Part shown: positions 1 to 7,212 of the stretch, in pieces
How the letters are laid out: each line of letters opens with the position of its first letter
Position numbering within the stretch: the stretch's first letter is position 1
DNA from: Thiodubiliella sp900128405
GTDB taxonomy: Bacteria > Pseudomonadota > Gammaproteobacteria > PS1 > Pseudothioglobaceae
Assembly: GCA_963682085.1 (NCBI GenBank)
Contig: OY821614.1
Span: 1,302,001 to 1,366,000 of the forward strand
Direction of reading: 5' to 3'
DNA length: 64,000 nucleotides
Made by a program: the position numbers and the translations under genes
The notes under the pieces: model-generated
The model's database searches: none
Told to the model about the DNA's origin: nothing
Seen by the model: the letters and a program-made list of their open reading frames with translations, nothing else

Positions 1-506
1 CTGATAAAGATTTTTTCCAAGGAGACAATCAATATTTGACCGATGTGCGTGCCGCAACTTCACTACCTGTGCTACGCAAAGAATTCATTATTGACCCTTA
101 TCAAGTTTATGAATCCAGAGTTTTAGGTGCTGATTGCATTTTACTGATTGCCGCTTGTTTAAGCGATGAGCAAATGGAAGATTTAGCAATGCGTGCTATC
201 GCCATTAATATGGATGTTTTGGTTGAAGTGCATAACCTAGAAGAGCTACAACGAACCTCTAAATTACGCCTACCAATGATTGGCATTAACAATCGAAATT
301 TACGCACATTTGGCGTATCACTGCAAACAACAGTTGAATTATTAAGTAAAATTGAAAACGATACGCTGATTATAACCGAAAGTGGCATTTTAAGTGCAGA
401 GGATGTAGCATTTATGCACAAACATGATATTTATAGTTTCTTGGTTGGTGAAGCGTTTATGCGCCATGAAAATCCTGGCAAGGCCTTACAGGAGATTTTC
501 ATATGA
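1..506 (+). CDS. trpC: Indole-3-glycerol phosphate synthase, C-terminal part (partial at window start)
   Basis: Catalyses ring closure of carboxyphenylaminodeoxyribulose phosphate to indole-3-glycerol phosphate in tryptophan synthesis, in the cytosol. The reading frame is open from base 3, so the gene begins upstream of the window; about 167 C-terminal residues are present. Family motifs are clear: LPVLRKEFIIDPYQV (catalytic Lys), LLIAACL, LVEVHN, IGINNRNL, ITESGI and a closing FLVGEAFMR phosphate-binding segment. A TTG at base 36 is only an internal codon. The stop overlaps the next gene by four bases (ATGA), so the two are probably co-translated. Identification is secure; the true start cannot be seen. 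Confidence 0.96.
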   Translation, partial: DKDFFQGDNQYLTDVRAATSLPVLRKEFIIDPYQVYESRVLGADCILLIAACLSDEQMEDLAMRAIAINMDVLVEVHNLEELQRTSKLRLPMIGINNRNLRTFGVSLQTTVELLSKIENDTLIITESGILSAEDVAFMHKHDIYSFLVGEAFMRHENPGKALQEIFI

Positions 507-916
507 AAACAACCATTAAATGGATTAACGATATGATGATGGTTGGCGAATCTGCCAGCGGTCACGCTGTGGTTATGGATGGCCCTGAAGAATTAGGGGG
601 CAAAAATTTAGGCATTCGCCCCATGGAAATGTTATTACTTGGCATGGGCGGATGCACAACCATTGATGTGGTCTCTACGCTCAAAAAAATGCGTGAAAAT
701 ATACGCGATTGCCACGCTGAAATTACTGCCGAGCGTGCAGATGAACACCCCAAAGTTTTTACCAAAATCCACATTCACTTTATTGCAAAAGGTAGCAATC
801 TCAACGACAAAAAAGTAGCAAAAGCCATTAGTTTATCAGCTGAAAAATATTGTTCTGCCTCCATCATGCTTGGCAAAACTGCCAAAATAACACATGATTT
901 TGAAATTCATGAATAA
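503..916 (+). CDS. OsmC/YhfA-family protein
   Basis: A 137-residue OsmC-fold protein. This family includes thiol-dependent hydroperoxide reductases (OsmC/Ohr) and less understood YhfA-like members. Visible hallmarks are the IRPMEMLLLGMGGCTTIDV helix carrying the first Cys and the later KYCSASIMLGKTAKI segment carrying the second. The length matches YhfA-type proteins. The ATG overlaps the trpC stop (ATGA), which fixes the start and indicates transcription with trpC. The sequence alone does not separate peroxidase from YhfA-like function, so no symbol is given. The next gene begins inside its 3' end. Confidence 0.88.
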   Translation: MKTTIKWINDMMMVGESASGHAVVMDGPEELGGKNLGIRPMEMLLLGMGGCTTIDVVSTLKKMRENIRDCHAEITAERADEHPKVFTKIHIHFIAKGSNLNDKKVAKAISLSAEKYCSASIMLGKTAKITHDFEIHE

Positions 917-1130
917 CGCTTGGGGCTGGTTCGGCACAATCACAGGCATCACAGGTGGCTTACTGGTGGCACTTAACTTTGAATATTCTAAATTTGGTTA
1001 TCTTTTTTTTATGGCATCAGCCATCAGTTGGATTATTCAAGGTGCTAAAAATAATGATAATTCTTTAATATTACTTAACACTGTCTTTGTTTGTGTTAAC
1101 ACAGTGGGGATTTACCGTTGGTTTTCTTAA
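909..1130 (+). CDS. Small hydrophobic membrane protein of unknown function
   Basis: A 73-residue protein with about three hydrophobic helices: WFGTITGITGGLLVAL, YLFFMASAISWII and LILLNTVFVCVNTVGIY. It is presumably in the inner membrane. I prefer the ATG at 909 (MNNAWGWF), which overlaps the OsmC stop by eight bases, over a longer frame starting at 894, because the overlap is typical of this translationally coupled string. The helix pattern and the ending NTVGIYRW recall small PnuC-like or YgjV-like membrane proteins, but the match is too loose to name. No function is assigned. Confidence 0.65.
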   Translation: MNNAWGWFGTITGITGGLLVALNFEYSKFGYLFFMASAISWIIQGAKNNDNSLILLNTVFVCVNTVGIYRWFS

Positions 1131-1537
1131 GGGTATTTTTCTGCACTTTTTGCCTTTGTCTATTGCCATTAAGCGTGATAGCAGATGACAAAAATAACGA
1201 CTCTTTGTCCAAAAATATTGAAAAAGAACACCAAAATTTATCAGAACTTGGAATTAAATTAGAAATGGATGTTAATGCATTCGAAATCTCAACACAAGCC
1301 AACAGCATTAACAAAAAATTACTTCATTATGATCGTCAATTAGGCTCACCTAAACCCTATAAAGATCATCAATGGAATGAATCCGAAACAACAATTCTTG
1401 ACGCAAAAATGAAATTACAGGTAATAAAAAATAAAATGAGCATTCAGGGCAATTGGGGACAAATAAAACTTAGAATGCAAAATTTAAAAAGTAAAAACCC
1501 CGGTAGGCTAAAACTCAAATATCAATATGGTTTTTAA
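1118..1537 (+). CDS. Predicted secreted protein of unknown function
   Basis: A 139-residue product with a likely Sec signal peptide (hydrophobic FFCTFCLCLLPLSVIA followed by DDKN), so probably periplasmic. The mature part is hydrophilic, Lys/Asn-rich and partly helical, ending in a basic tail (KSKNPGRLKLKYQYGF). The only start giving the full signal peptide is a TTG at 1118, which overlaps the upstream stop and suggests translational coupling. I do not recognise a family. It is the last gene of the trpC string before a tRNA gene. Confidence 0.6.
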   Translation: MVFLRVFFCTFCLCLLPLSVIADDKNNDSLSKNIEKEHQNLSELGIKLEMDVNAFEISTQANSINKKLLHYDRQLGSPKPYKDHQWNESETTILDAKMKLQVIKNKMSIQGNWGQIKLRMQNLKSKNPGRLKLKYQYGF

Positions 1538-1541
1538 ACTG

Positions 1542-1570
1542 TTTCAAACTGTTATCTCTTAGCGTATAAT
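1542..1570 (+). promoter_or_regulatory. Candidate promoter of tRNA-Ser
   Basis: A perfect -10 box TATAAT at 1565-1570 lies 13 bases before the mature tRNA. A weak -35 (TTTCAA, 1542-1547) is placed 17 bases upstream. The -10 is strong and well positioned; the -35 is poor. Confidence 0.5.
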
Positions 1571-1582
1571 ATCGTCCTTTAC

Positions 1583-1675
1583 GGAGAGTTGGCCGAGTTG
1601 GCTGAAGGCGCGCCCCTGCTAAGGGTGTATAGGGTTTATCCCCTATCGAGGGTTCGAATCCCTCACTCTCCACCA
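1583..1675 (+). tRNA. tRNA-Ser (anticodon GCU)
   Basis: A class II tRNA of 93 nt with encoded CCA. The acceptor stem GGAGAGT pairs with ACTCTCC (1665-1671). The anticodon arm CGCCC-CTGCTAA-GGGTG places GCT at 1618-1620. A long variable arm (GTATAGGG..CCCTATC) and the T-arm GAGGGTTCGAATCCCTC follow. It decodes AGC/AGU serine codons. The discriminator base reads A rather than the G common in tRNA-Ser, which deserves a check. Confidence 0.95.
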
Positions 1676-1690
1676 TATTTTTTACACAAA

Positions 1691-1728
1691 AAAACCCTTT
1701 AAAATAGAAATTTTCTAGGGTTTTTTTT
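1691..1728 (+). terminator. Rho-independent terminator after tRNA-Ser
   Basis: Stem AAAACCCT (1691-1698) pairs with AGGGTTTT (1717-1724). A nested AAAT/ATTT helix sits in the loop and a run of T follows to 1728. Confidence 0.75.
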
Positions 1729-2076
1729 CGCTCTTTCAATTTAAAAAATTTACACCAGTTCACGCAATAAATTTTCTCCACCACTCTCCTATTTCACTAC
1801 ATTTCCAGCCTACACCATTTCCACCAAAACTTACTCTTATTCTCTAGTCTCCACAAAATAGTTCCTAATAATCCAACCATACTTTAGCCTCTTGCCCTAA
1901 TAACACGCTCAGAAGTATTTTGGGGAATAAATAAAAGAATAGCGGCTCCTTTATTCTGAGTTTGTTTTGCAAGTAAATTTAATGGATTATTTTTATAAAT
2001 TAATATAATTATTTATTGAAAATGATATTAACAAAAATCGGGTAAAATTTTTAAATTGTTTTTTATACTATTTACC
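1729..2076. other. Gene-free interval between tRNA-Ser terminator and thiG
   Basis: About 350 AT-rich bases with no convincing gene. There is a loose inverted repeat CTCAGAA (1908-1914) / TTCTGAG (1954-1960). On the minus strand around 1893-1990 a short frame ends ..IPQNTSERVIRARG before a stop; it could be the tail of a decayed gene, but is too short to assign. No thiamine riboswitch signature was found before thiG. Confidence 0.4.
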
Positions 2077-2856
2077 ATGATTGACACTTCTTTGATAATC
2101 GCTGGAAAAACTTACCAATCTCGCTTGCTGGTTGGTTCGGGAAAATACCAAGACCTTAACGAAACTAAATTGGCAACTGAGGCGGCGGAAGCTGATATTA
2201 TCACTGTTGCTATTCGTCGCACTAATATTGGTCAGGATAACAACGAACCTAATTTATTGGGGGTTATCTCTCCAGAGAAATATACGATTTTGCCTAATAC
2301 GGCGGGCTGTTACAATGCTAAAGATGCTGTGCGAACTTGCCAATTGGCTCGTGAACTTTTGGGGGGGCATAATTTGGTTAAACTTGAGGTTTTGGGTGAT
2401 GAAAAAACCCTTTACCCTAATATTGTTGAAACTCTATCTGCTGCACAAACACTGGTCAACGATGGTTTTGATGTTATGGTTTACACCAGTGATGACCCAA
2501 TTGTTGCCAAAGAATTGGAAAATATCGGCTGTTGTGCCATTATGCCTCTCGCCTCACTCATCGGCTCGGGTCAAGGTATTGCCAATCCTGCCAACATCAA
2601 ACTTATTAAACAACATGCGAATGTCCCTGTTTTGGTTGATGCAGGCATTGGTTGTGCGAGTGATGCTGCTAAAGCTATGGAACTTGGCTGTGATGGCGTG
2701 TTAATGAACTCAGCCATTGCTAACGCTACTAACCCAATTCTAATGGCAAGTGCTATGAAACATGCTGTTATTGCTGGTCGAAAATCTTTTCTTGCAGGGA
2801 GGATGATGAAAAAAGCCTACGCTTCCGCTTCATCGCCGATGGAAAATTTAATTTAA
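2077..2856 (+). CDS. thiG: Thiazole synthase
   Basis: ThiG condenses deoxyxylulose 5-phosphate, dehydroglycine and ThiS-thiocarboxylate sulfur into the thiazole phosphate of thiamine. The 259-residue length is normal. Motifs include SRLLVGSGKYQ near the N-terminus, AVRRTN-like AIRRTNIGQ, LVKLEVLGD with the catalytic Lys, PLASLIGSGQGI and the phosphate-binding VDAGIGCASDAA..GCDGVLMNSAIA. The ATG at 2077 is chosen over an upstream in-frame TTG at 2056, because family members begin near the IAGKTYQSR strand. It stands alone here; its sulfur donor thiS lies about 43 kb away at 46036. Confidence 0.96.
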   Translation: MIDTSLIIAGKTYQSRLLVGSGKYQDLNETKLATEAAEADIITVAIRRTNIGQDNNEPNLLGVISPEKYTILPNTAGCYNAKDAVRTCQLARELLGGHNLVKLEVLGDEKTLYPNIVETLSAAQTLVNDGFDVMVYTSDDPIVAKELENIGCCAIMPLASLIGSGQGIANPANIKLIKQHANVPVLVDAGIGCASDAAKAMELGCDGVLMNSAIANATNPILMASAMKHAVIAGRKSFLAGRMMKKAYASASSPMENLI

Positions 2857-2934
2857 GATTTTGGTAAATATTTTGTTGTGACTAGCAATTATTTCAATAA
2901 AATTTAGATAAATTTAACACTGAACTTATAAGAT

Positions 2935-3096
2935 GAGACCTTTGCATAAATATGAATAATCATCAAAAATCTACTTTTTACCAACTTGGTAATTTTTTTA
3001 AACCCAGCCTTAGCCTTGCTAGGACAGAGTTTAAAAAAAATACCAATTCGACAAAAATTGAATTCTGCTAATCATCCATATTTATGCAAAGGTCTC
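2935..3096. mobile_element. MITE, 162-bp full-length form, with 5-bp target duplication
   Basis: The terminal inverted repeats GAGACCTTTGCATAAATATG (left) and CATATTTATGCAAAGGTCTC (right) match over 20 bases. The flanks carry a perfect 5-bp direct repeat AAGAT (2930-2934 and 3097-3101), the sign of transposition. The interior has AT-rich arms and the core CCTTAGCCTTGCTAGG, shared with the degenerate copies at 13341, 52441 and 59940. It has no transposase gene, so it must be mobilised in trans if it still moves. Confidence 0.85.
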
Positions 3097-3099
3097 AAG

Positions 3100-3213
3100 A
3101 TGAAAAACACCATAAAATTATTATTAACATTTATGTTGATTTTTCCTGCTTATAACCAATCACACGGTGCACGAAATCATCGTAAAAATAGAAAGAATGG
3201 TCGTATGATTTAG
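3100..3213 (+). CDS. Small secreted basic peptide, candidate
   Basis: A 37-codon frame (MKNTIKLLLTFMLIFPAYNQ, then a basic Arg/Asn/His-rich tail) that looks like a signal peptide joined to a short cationic mature peptide. Its ATG is three bases beyond the right end of the MITE. The AAAGG in the MITE terminus lies at a workable ribosome-binding distance. The frame is also open backwards through the MITE, but that part is only repeat sequence. The gene could be a remnant of a longer gene cut by the insertion. Expression is unproven. Confidence 0.4.
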   Translation: MKNTIKLLLTFMLIFPAYNQSHGARNHRKNRKNGRMI

Positions 3214-3263
3214 AGTAAAGCTATTGAATATTAACCCAGTAGTTATGCCATTTTTCAAAAAAA

Positions 3264-4168
3264 TCAATGGCAAATAGATAAAATCCATTGCTCAAATTTT
3301 TGAATATTTTTATTATTACTGTGTGATTTTGGGTAAACCAGATGATATCCGGGGGATTTAATGACTTTGTTTTGGTAGATTTTAACCAATTGACCAGAAT
3401 CCAAATCATCAGCCACCAATATACTTCTGGCAATCGCTACTCCTTGCCCAGTAATGGCGGCTTGTAATACTAAATGCGATTGACTGAGTGTAAGTGCTTT
3501 ATTGTCTTTAATGTCAACTTTGAGCAATTTGGAAAAATCATCCCAATCAGGCTCAATAAAGATACCGTAGGACTCAAACACGCAATCAACAGAATCATGG
3601 ATTAAGGTGTGGTGCTTTAGGTCATTGAGCTTGTCAAAGTTGTATTTTCCAGTGAGTAATTTAGGGCTGGCAACCAAAAACATATCTTCATCCATTAAAA
3701 ATTTTGCTTCTAAATTTACATGATGTTGATGCCCAAAACTGATACTTAAATCGTCATTTTTAAAATTACTAAGCCCAATATGGGCATTAATGTGGATATC
3801 AATATCGGGGTGTTTTGATTAAAATCGGTCAAACGGGGAATGAGCCATTTAATAGCAAGCGATGGCAAAATGCTGATAGTTAAAATACTTTTCTTTGAAT
3901 CCTTGTTAAGTTTTTCCAAAGCACTGCTTATTCTATCTAATGCAATGTTAATAGGATTTTGCAAGGCAACCCCTTGTTCTGTTAATTTTAGTTGTCTATG
4001 TAATCTATGAAACAAATCAAACCCAAGGCGTTGTTCTAATAGCCTAATCTGCTGGCTTACCGCTGCTTGAGTGATAGAAAGTTCCTCTGCTGCCTTGGAA
4101 AAACTCAGATGTTTGGCAGCAATGCTAAAAGTATTTAAGTTGTTAAGGGGAGGCAGTTTATTCTTCAT
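3264..4168 (-). pseudogene. LysR-family transcriptional regulator, one-base frameshift
   Basis: The N-terminal frame (from 4168) has the winged HTH of LysR proteins: LSFSKAAEELSITQAAVSQQ and LEQRLGFDLFHR. The C-terminal frame, ending at 3264, holds the effector-binding domain (FLMDEDMFLVASPKLL, ITGQGVAIARSIL). They are joined if one A is added to a short A run at 3813-3816 (A run as read on the minus strand), restoring a read-through FNQKHPDIDIHINAHIG of GcvA/AmpR-like type. Total length would be about 301 residues, normal for the family. This is either a real pseudogene or a homopolymer error. The gene faces a LysE-type exporter across a palindrome, the usual layout for a LysR regulator and its target. 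Confidence 0.88.
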
Positions 4169-4171
4169 TTA

Positions 4172-4190
4172 CATAAGTATATCTTATGTT
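4172..4190. promoter_or_regulatory. Candidate LysR operator palindrome
   Basis: A perfect 7-bp inverted repeat, ACATAAG-TATAT-CTTATGT, sits four bases upstream of the LysR start in the divergent spacer before the LysE gene. It contains a T-N11-A type site, as LysR regulators prefer. Function is inferred from position. Confidence 0.6.
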
Positions 4191-4264
4191 AGATATAAGT
4201 TTTTATCGTTTGTCAAAATAAATTTGAGTTTTATAATGGTCGTTTTATAATTTGAATAAAGTCG

Positions 4265-4864
4265 ATGAATTTCCAATACTTTTTATTATTTTTTGGTTTA
4301 ATGTTCCCCTTAATTTTTAGCCCCGGTCCTGCCAATATCGTTTGCACTATGGCAGGTATTAAACAAGGCGTTAAAAAATCTATCCCACTCATAACAGGGA
4401 TTAATGTAGTTTCTATCCTGTATTCGCTACTTGTTGGCTTTGGCTTAGACAAGGTTTTAAAGCGTTATCCTGATTTAACGGCTACTTTACAAATATTGGG
4501 TGCACTGTATCTTGTTTATTTGGCCTATAAATTTATTAAACCACGCCCACGGCAAGCAGATATTAATAAAACTTATAATTTTTGGAATGGCGTTATCCTA
4601 CAGGCACTTAATCCTAAGGCATTTTCAGCACAACTCTTAATGTTTTCAATGTTACTTGACGGTAGTTTTAACCAAACAGAGCAAGTATTTTATTTGATAT
4701 TTATGCTGACTATTTTGAATATTTCAACCCATTTTACTTGGACATTTATAGGCAATAGTCTTTCCAAATGGATGACCAATCCAGTGGCAGAAAAAATCCT
4801 GAGTTACCTATTTGCCAGTGCATTGCTACTAATTGCTATTTGGATTGTATTTTATGTTCATTGA
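4265..4864 (+). CDS. LysE/RhtB-family amino acid exporter
   Basis: A 199-residue inner-membrane protein with about six hydrophobic helices. The family signature near the N-terminus is GLMFPLIFSPGPANIVCTMAGIKQG, which matches the conserved PGP region of LysE/RhtB exporters, and the central NGVILQALNPKAF is also typical. These proteins export amino acids or small metabolites; the substrate cannot be told from sequence. It is divergent from the broken LysR gene, which was probably its regulator, and overlaps the following TauE-type gene by 11 bases, so the two exporters are translationally linked. Confidence 0.88.
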   Translation: MNFQYFLLFFGLMFPLIFSPGPANIVCTMAGIKQGVKKSIPLITGINVVSILYSLLVGFGLDKVLKRYPDLTATLQILGALYLVYLAYKFIKPRPRQADINKTYNFWNGVILQALNPKAFSAQLLMFSMLLDGSFNQTEQVFYLIFMLTILNISTHFTWTFIGNSLSKWMTNPVAEKILSYLFASALLLIAIWIVFYVH

Positions 4865-5642
4865 AGGTTCGTTGTTAGCAGATTATTTACTCATCGGTAT
4901 AATAATATTGATATTTGCCTCTTTTGTTGCTGGGTTTTTAGATGCAGTGGCTGGTGGTGCAGGATTAATTTTGGTGCCTGCCTTTATTTTGACTGGAATG
5001 CCACCACAATTAGCATTAGGACAAGAAAAACTTGTTAGCACACTCGGCACATTTTCAGCTATTTACAACTATTTTAAGGGTGCTAAAATTATTTGGAAAA
5101 TAGTGATATATGGCATACCAACAGCACTAATAGGTGCCTATATTGGTGGCAAGGTTATTTTATCTATTGACGAATCCATCGTTGGGAAAATCATCTTTTT
5201 CTTAATCCCAATTGGATTGCTTTTTTCTTTTATACCAAAGCAAAATAAAAACGATGGTGTTTATCAGCCTAGTCAAAGAGACATTCACATAATTTTGCCA
5301 TTGGTGTGCCTTGTAGTGGGTTTTTACGATGGATTTTTTGGCCCTGGCACAGGCAGTATTTTGATTCTAACACTACATTTTCTGATTCGTATGCCTTTAC
5401 TTGAATCATCAGCAACTTCTAAAATTTTTAATTTAGCCTCAAATATAGGTGCCTTTACTGCCTTTTTTATTGCTGGAAAAATGGCGTTCATTATCGGAAT
5501 ACCCCTAGTTTTGGCAAGTATTAGTGGTAATTATTTGGGTAGCCACCTCACCCTTAAAAGTGGAGATAAAATAATTAAGCCTTTGATATTTACTGCAATT
5601 GCTATTTTATTTATATCACTTGGGGTTAAATATATTTGGTAA
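4854..5642 (+). CDS. TauE/SafE (TSUP) family exporter
   Basis: A 262-residue protein with eight or so hydrophobic segments. The duplicated TSUP motifs are visible: VAGFLDAVAGGAGLILVPA in the first half and VGFYDGFFGPGTGSILIL in the second. Family members (TauE, SafE, YfcA) export sulfite, sulfoacetate or related anions. In a sulfur oxidiser sulfite or organosulfonate is a plausible substrate, but that is inference. The ATG at 4854, overlapping the LysE gene, is chosen over an in-frame start at 4833, which would add LysE coding sequence read in another frame. Confidence 0.88.
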   Translation: MFIEGSLLADYLLIGIIILIFASFVAGFLDAVAGGAGLILVPAFILTGMPPQLALGQEKLVSTLGTFSAIYNYFKGAKIIWKIVIYGIPTALIGAYIGGKVILSIDESIVGKIIFFLIPIGLLFSFIPKQNKNDGVYQPSQRDIHIILPLVCLVVGFYDGFFGPGTGSILILTLHFLIRMPLLESSATSKIFNLASNIGAFTAFFIAGKMAFIIGIPLVLASISGNYLGSHLTLKSGDKIIKPLIFTAIAILFISLGVKYIW

Positions 5643-5687
5643 TTTTGTTCTTTATTCCCAAATTCTACTTGAGAAAGGCATAAAAAT

Positions 5688-6005
5688 TTACTCTAAAAAA
5701 TCTTCAACTACCTCTTCTTTAGCTTGCATAACTCTCACACCCGGTTTAACTAACACTTCTAAAAAGAAAGTGTCCAAACCCTCTACATCCGCCTCTGAAA
5801 TGACTTTGTTGATTTCAGAAATATGAATAGTGTCAGAGGAGGATTCATTTGCACCGTAGCGACAATCAAAATCCCAAAAATCCACATCTTCAGGTAATTT
5901 TTTATTACGCTCGCGTTTAATATATTTTTTAAGTTCATATTTAATCGCTTCAACTACTCTGGGTCTTTTCTTTTTAGGGTGTGTAAAACTGAATGTTTTT
6001 TTCAT
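5688..6005 (-). CDS. Conserved hypothetical protein (DUF6172-like)
   Basis: A 105-residue cytosolic protein beginning MKKTFSFTHPKKKRPRVVEA. It has a strongly basic N-terminal half (KYELKKYIKRERNKKLPE), a central VDFWDFDCRYG motif and an acidic C-terminal half. From memory this matches the small family DUF6172, whose function is unknown. The single Cys and Trp/Phe cluster in the middle are its most conserved-looking part. It is transcribed convergently with the TauE gene and divergently from bioF. Confidence 0.72.
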   Translation of the reverse strand: MKKTFSFTHPKKKRPRVVEAIKYELKKYIKRERNKKLPEDVDFWDFDCRYGANESSSDTIHISEINKVISEADVEGLDTFFLEVLVKPGVRVMQAKEEVVEDFLE

Positions 6006-6138
6006 AATAACTGGATAATAAAATGCTTGGATTCCATTATAAACGCAACACTTGTTAATTGGTTAAAAGAATCTATTAACCACTCTTTTAAATAGGATTA
6101 TTTTTTTTAAAAATGGTATAACGGTTAAAATATCCTTA

Positions 6139-7212
6139 ATGAAATTCACTAACACCCTAACGGAACTAAAAAATCAGCATCTTTATCGGCAGGTTAAAAT
6201 TGCTGATAATACTTGCGTGGATTTTTGTTCAAACGATTATCTGGGGTTGAAAAACCATCCTCAGGTGGTTAAGGCATTTAAACAAGGGGTGGATGAATAC
6301 GGGGTAGGTTCTGGTGCGGCACATCTGATTAGTGGGCATACTCAGGCACATCAAATGCTAGAAGAGGCGTTAGCTGATTATCTGGGTCAGGAAAAGGTGT
6401 TGTTATTTTCAACGGGGTATATGGCGAATATTGGGGTGTTTTCTGCGCTTAAAAATGAACTTGATTGGGTGTTGCAGGATAAACTTAATCACGCTTCATT
6501 GATTGATGCAAATCATTTAATTGGCTTACCCCTTCAGCGTTATTTACATAATAATATTGAATCTCTGAGAAAAAAAACAGACAAACAAACTGGGCAGGGA
6601 TTGATTGTTACAGATGCTGTCTTTAGTATGGATGGCGATCAGGCGAATATGGGTGCATTGGATAAAATTGCACAAAAATCAAAGGCAATTTTAATGCAGG
6701 ATGATGCACATGGATTTGGTGTTTTTCAGGCAAATATTCCTCAAAATTCAATTTATATGGCAACGCTAGGAAAAGCGGCAGGCACAATGGGGGCGTTTGT
6801 GGCAGGGGATGGGGATTTGATTGATTTTTTAGTGCAAAAATCACGCCCTTATATTTACACCACGGCAATTGCACCAGCTTTGTGCGTTGCCACTTTGGAG
6901 AGTTTGGCGTTGATTAAACAAGGCAATCAGAATGCTAAATTATTAGACAATATTCAGTATTTTCAGCGTCTTGCTGGAACGCTAGATTTACCTATTAAAG
7001 CGTCCAATAGCGCCATTCAACCCCTTGTTGTGGGTGATAGTGAAAAAGCAACTCACCTTGCAGAAAAATTATTAAATGCAGGTTTTCATGTGGGTGCTAT
7101 TCGCCCACCGACTGTGGCAAAAGGCACAGCGCGTTTAAGAATAACACTCAATGCCAACCATACGAAACACCAAATCAATCAATTACTAACCCAACTTAAA
7201 GATGCTTTATAG
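6139..7212 (+). CDS. bioF: 8-amino-7-oxononanoate synthase
   Basis: BioF is a PLP enzyme that decarboxylatively condenses pimeloyl-thioester with alanine in biotin synthesis. At 357 residues it is slightly short for the family (about 380). Fold-type I alpha-oxoamine synthase motifs are clear: CSNDYLGLKNHPQVV, GSGAAHLISGH, LLFSTGYMANIG, QDDAHGFGVF and the PLP-lysine segment TLGKAAGTMGAFVAG. The C-terminus has the FHVGAIRPPTV..ARLRITLNA signature. Its stop overlaps the bioH start by 11 bases. The oxaloacetate decarboxylase at 17596 is a biotin enzyme, so biotin is used locally. Confidence 0.96.
   Translation: MKFTNTLTELKNQHLYRQVKIADNTCVDFCSNDYLGLKNHPQVVKAFKQGVDEYGVGSGAAHLISGHTQAHQMLEEALADYLGQEKVLLFSTGYMANIGVFSALKNELDWVLQDKLNHASLIDANHLIGLPLQRYLHNNIESLRKKTDKQTGQGLIVTDAVFSMDGDQANMGALDKIAQKSKAILMQDDAHGFGVFQANIPQNSIYMATLGKAAGTMGAFVAGDGDLIDFLVQKSRPYIYTTAIAPALCVATLESLALIKQGNQNAKLLDNIQYFQRLAGTLDLPIKASNSAIQPLVVGDSEKATHLAEKLLNAGFHVGAIRPPTVAKGTARLRITLNANHTKHQINQLLTQLKDAL

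Noticed and set aside
1515..1784. A minus-strand open frame over tRNA-Ser giving a protein with GFEPSIGDKPYTPLAG
   Set aside because: It is the antisense translation of a tRNA gene, a well-known false gene.
1893..1990. Short minus-strand frame ending IPQNTSERVIRARG
   Set aside because: Too short and unmatched; it could be a gene remnant but cannot be supported.
2132..2704. A 190-codon frame inside thiG in another reading frame
   Set aside because: It overlaps a certain thiG frame completely and its sequence has no domain character.
2986..3213. A longer frame running through the MITE into the small peptide
   Set aside because: Its first 38 codons are repeat sequence with no protein character; only the part from 3100 looks like a peptide.
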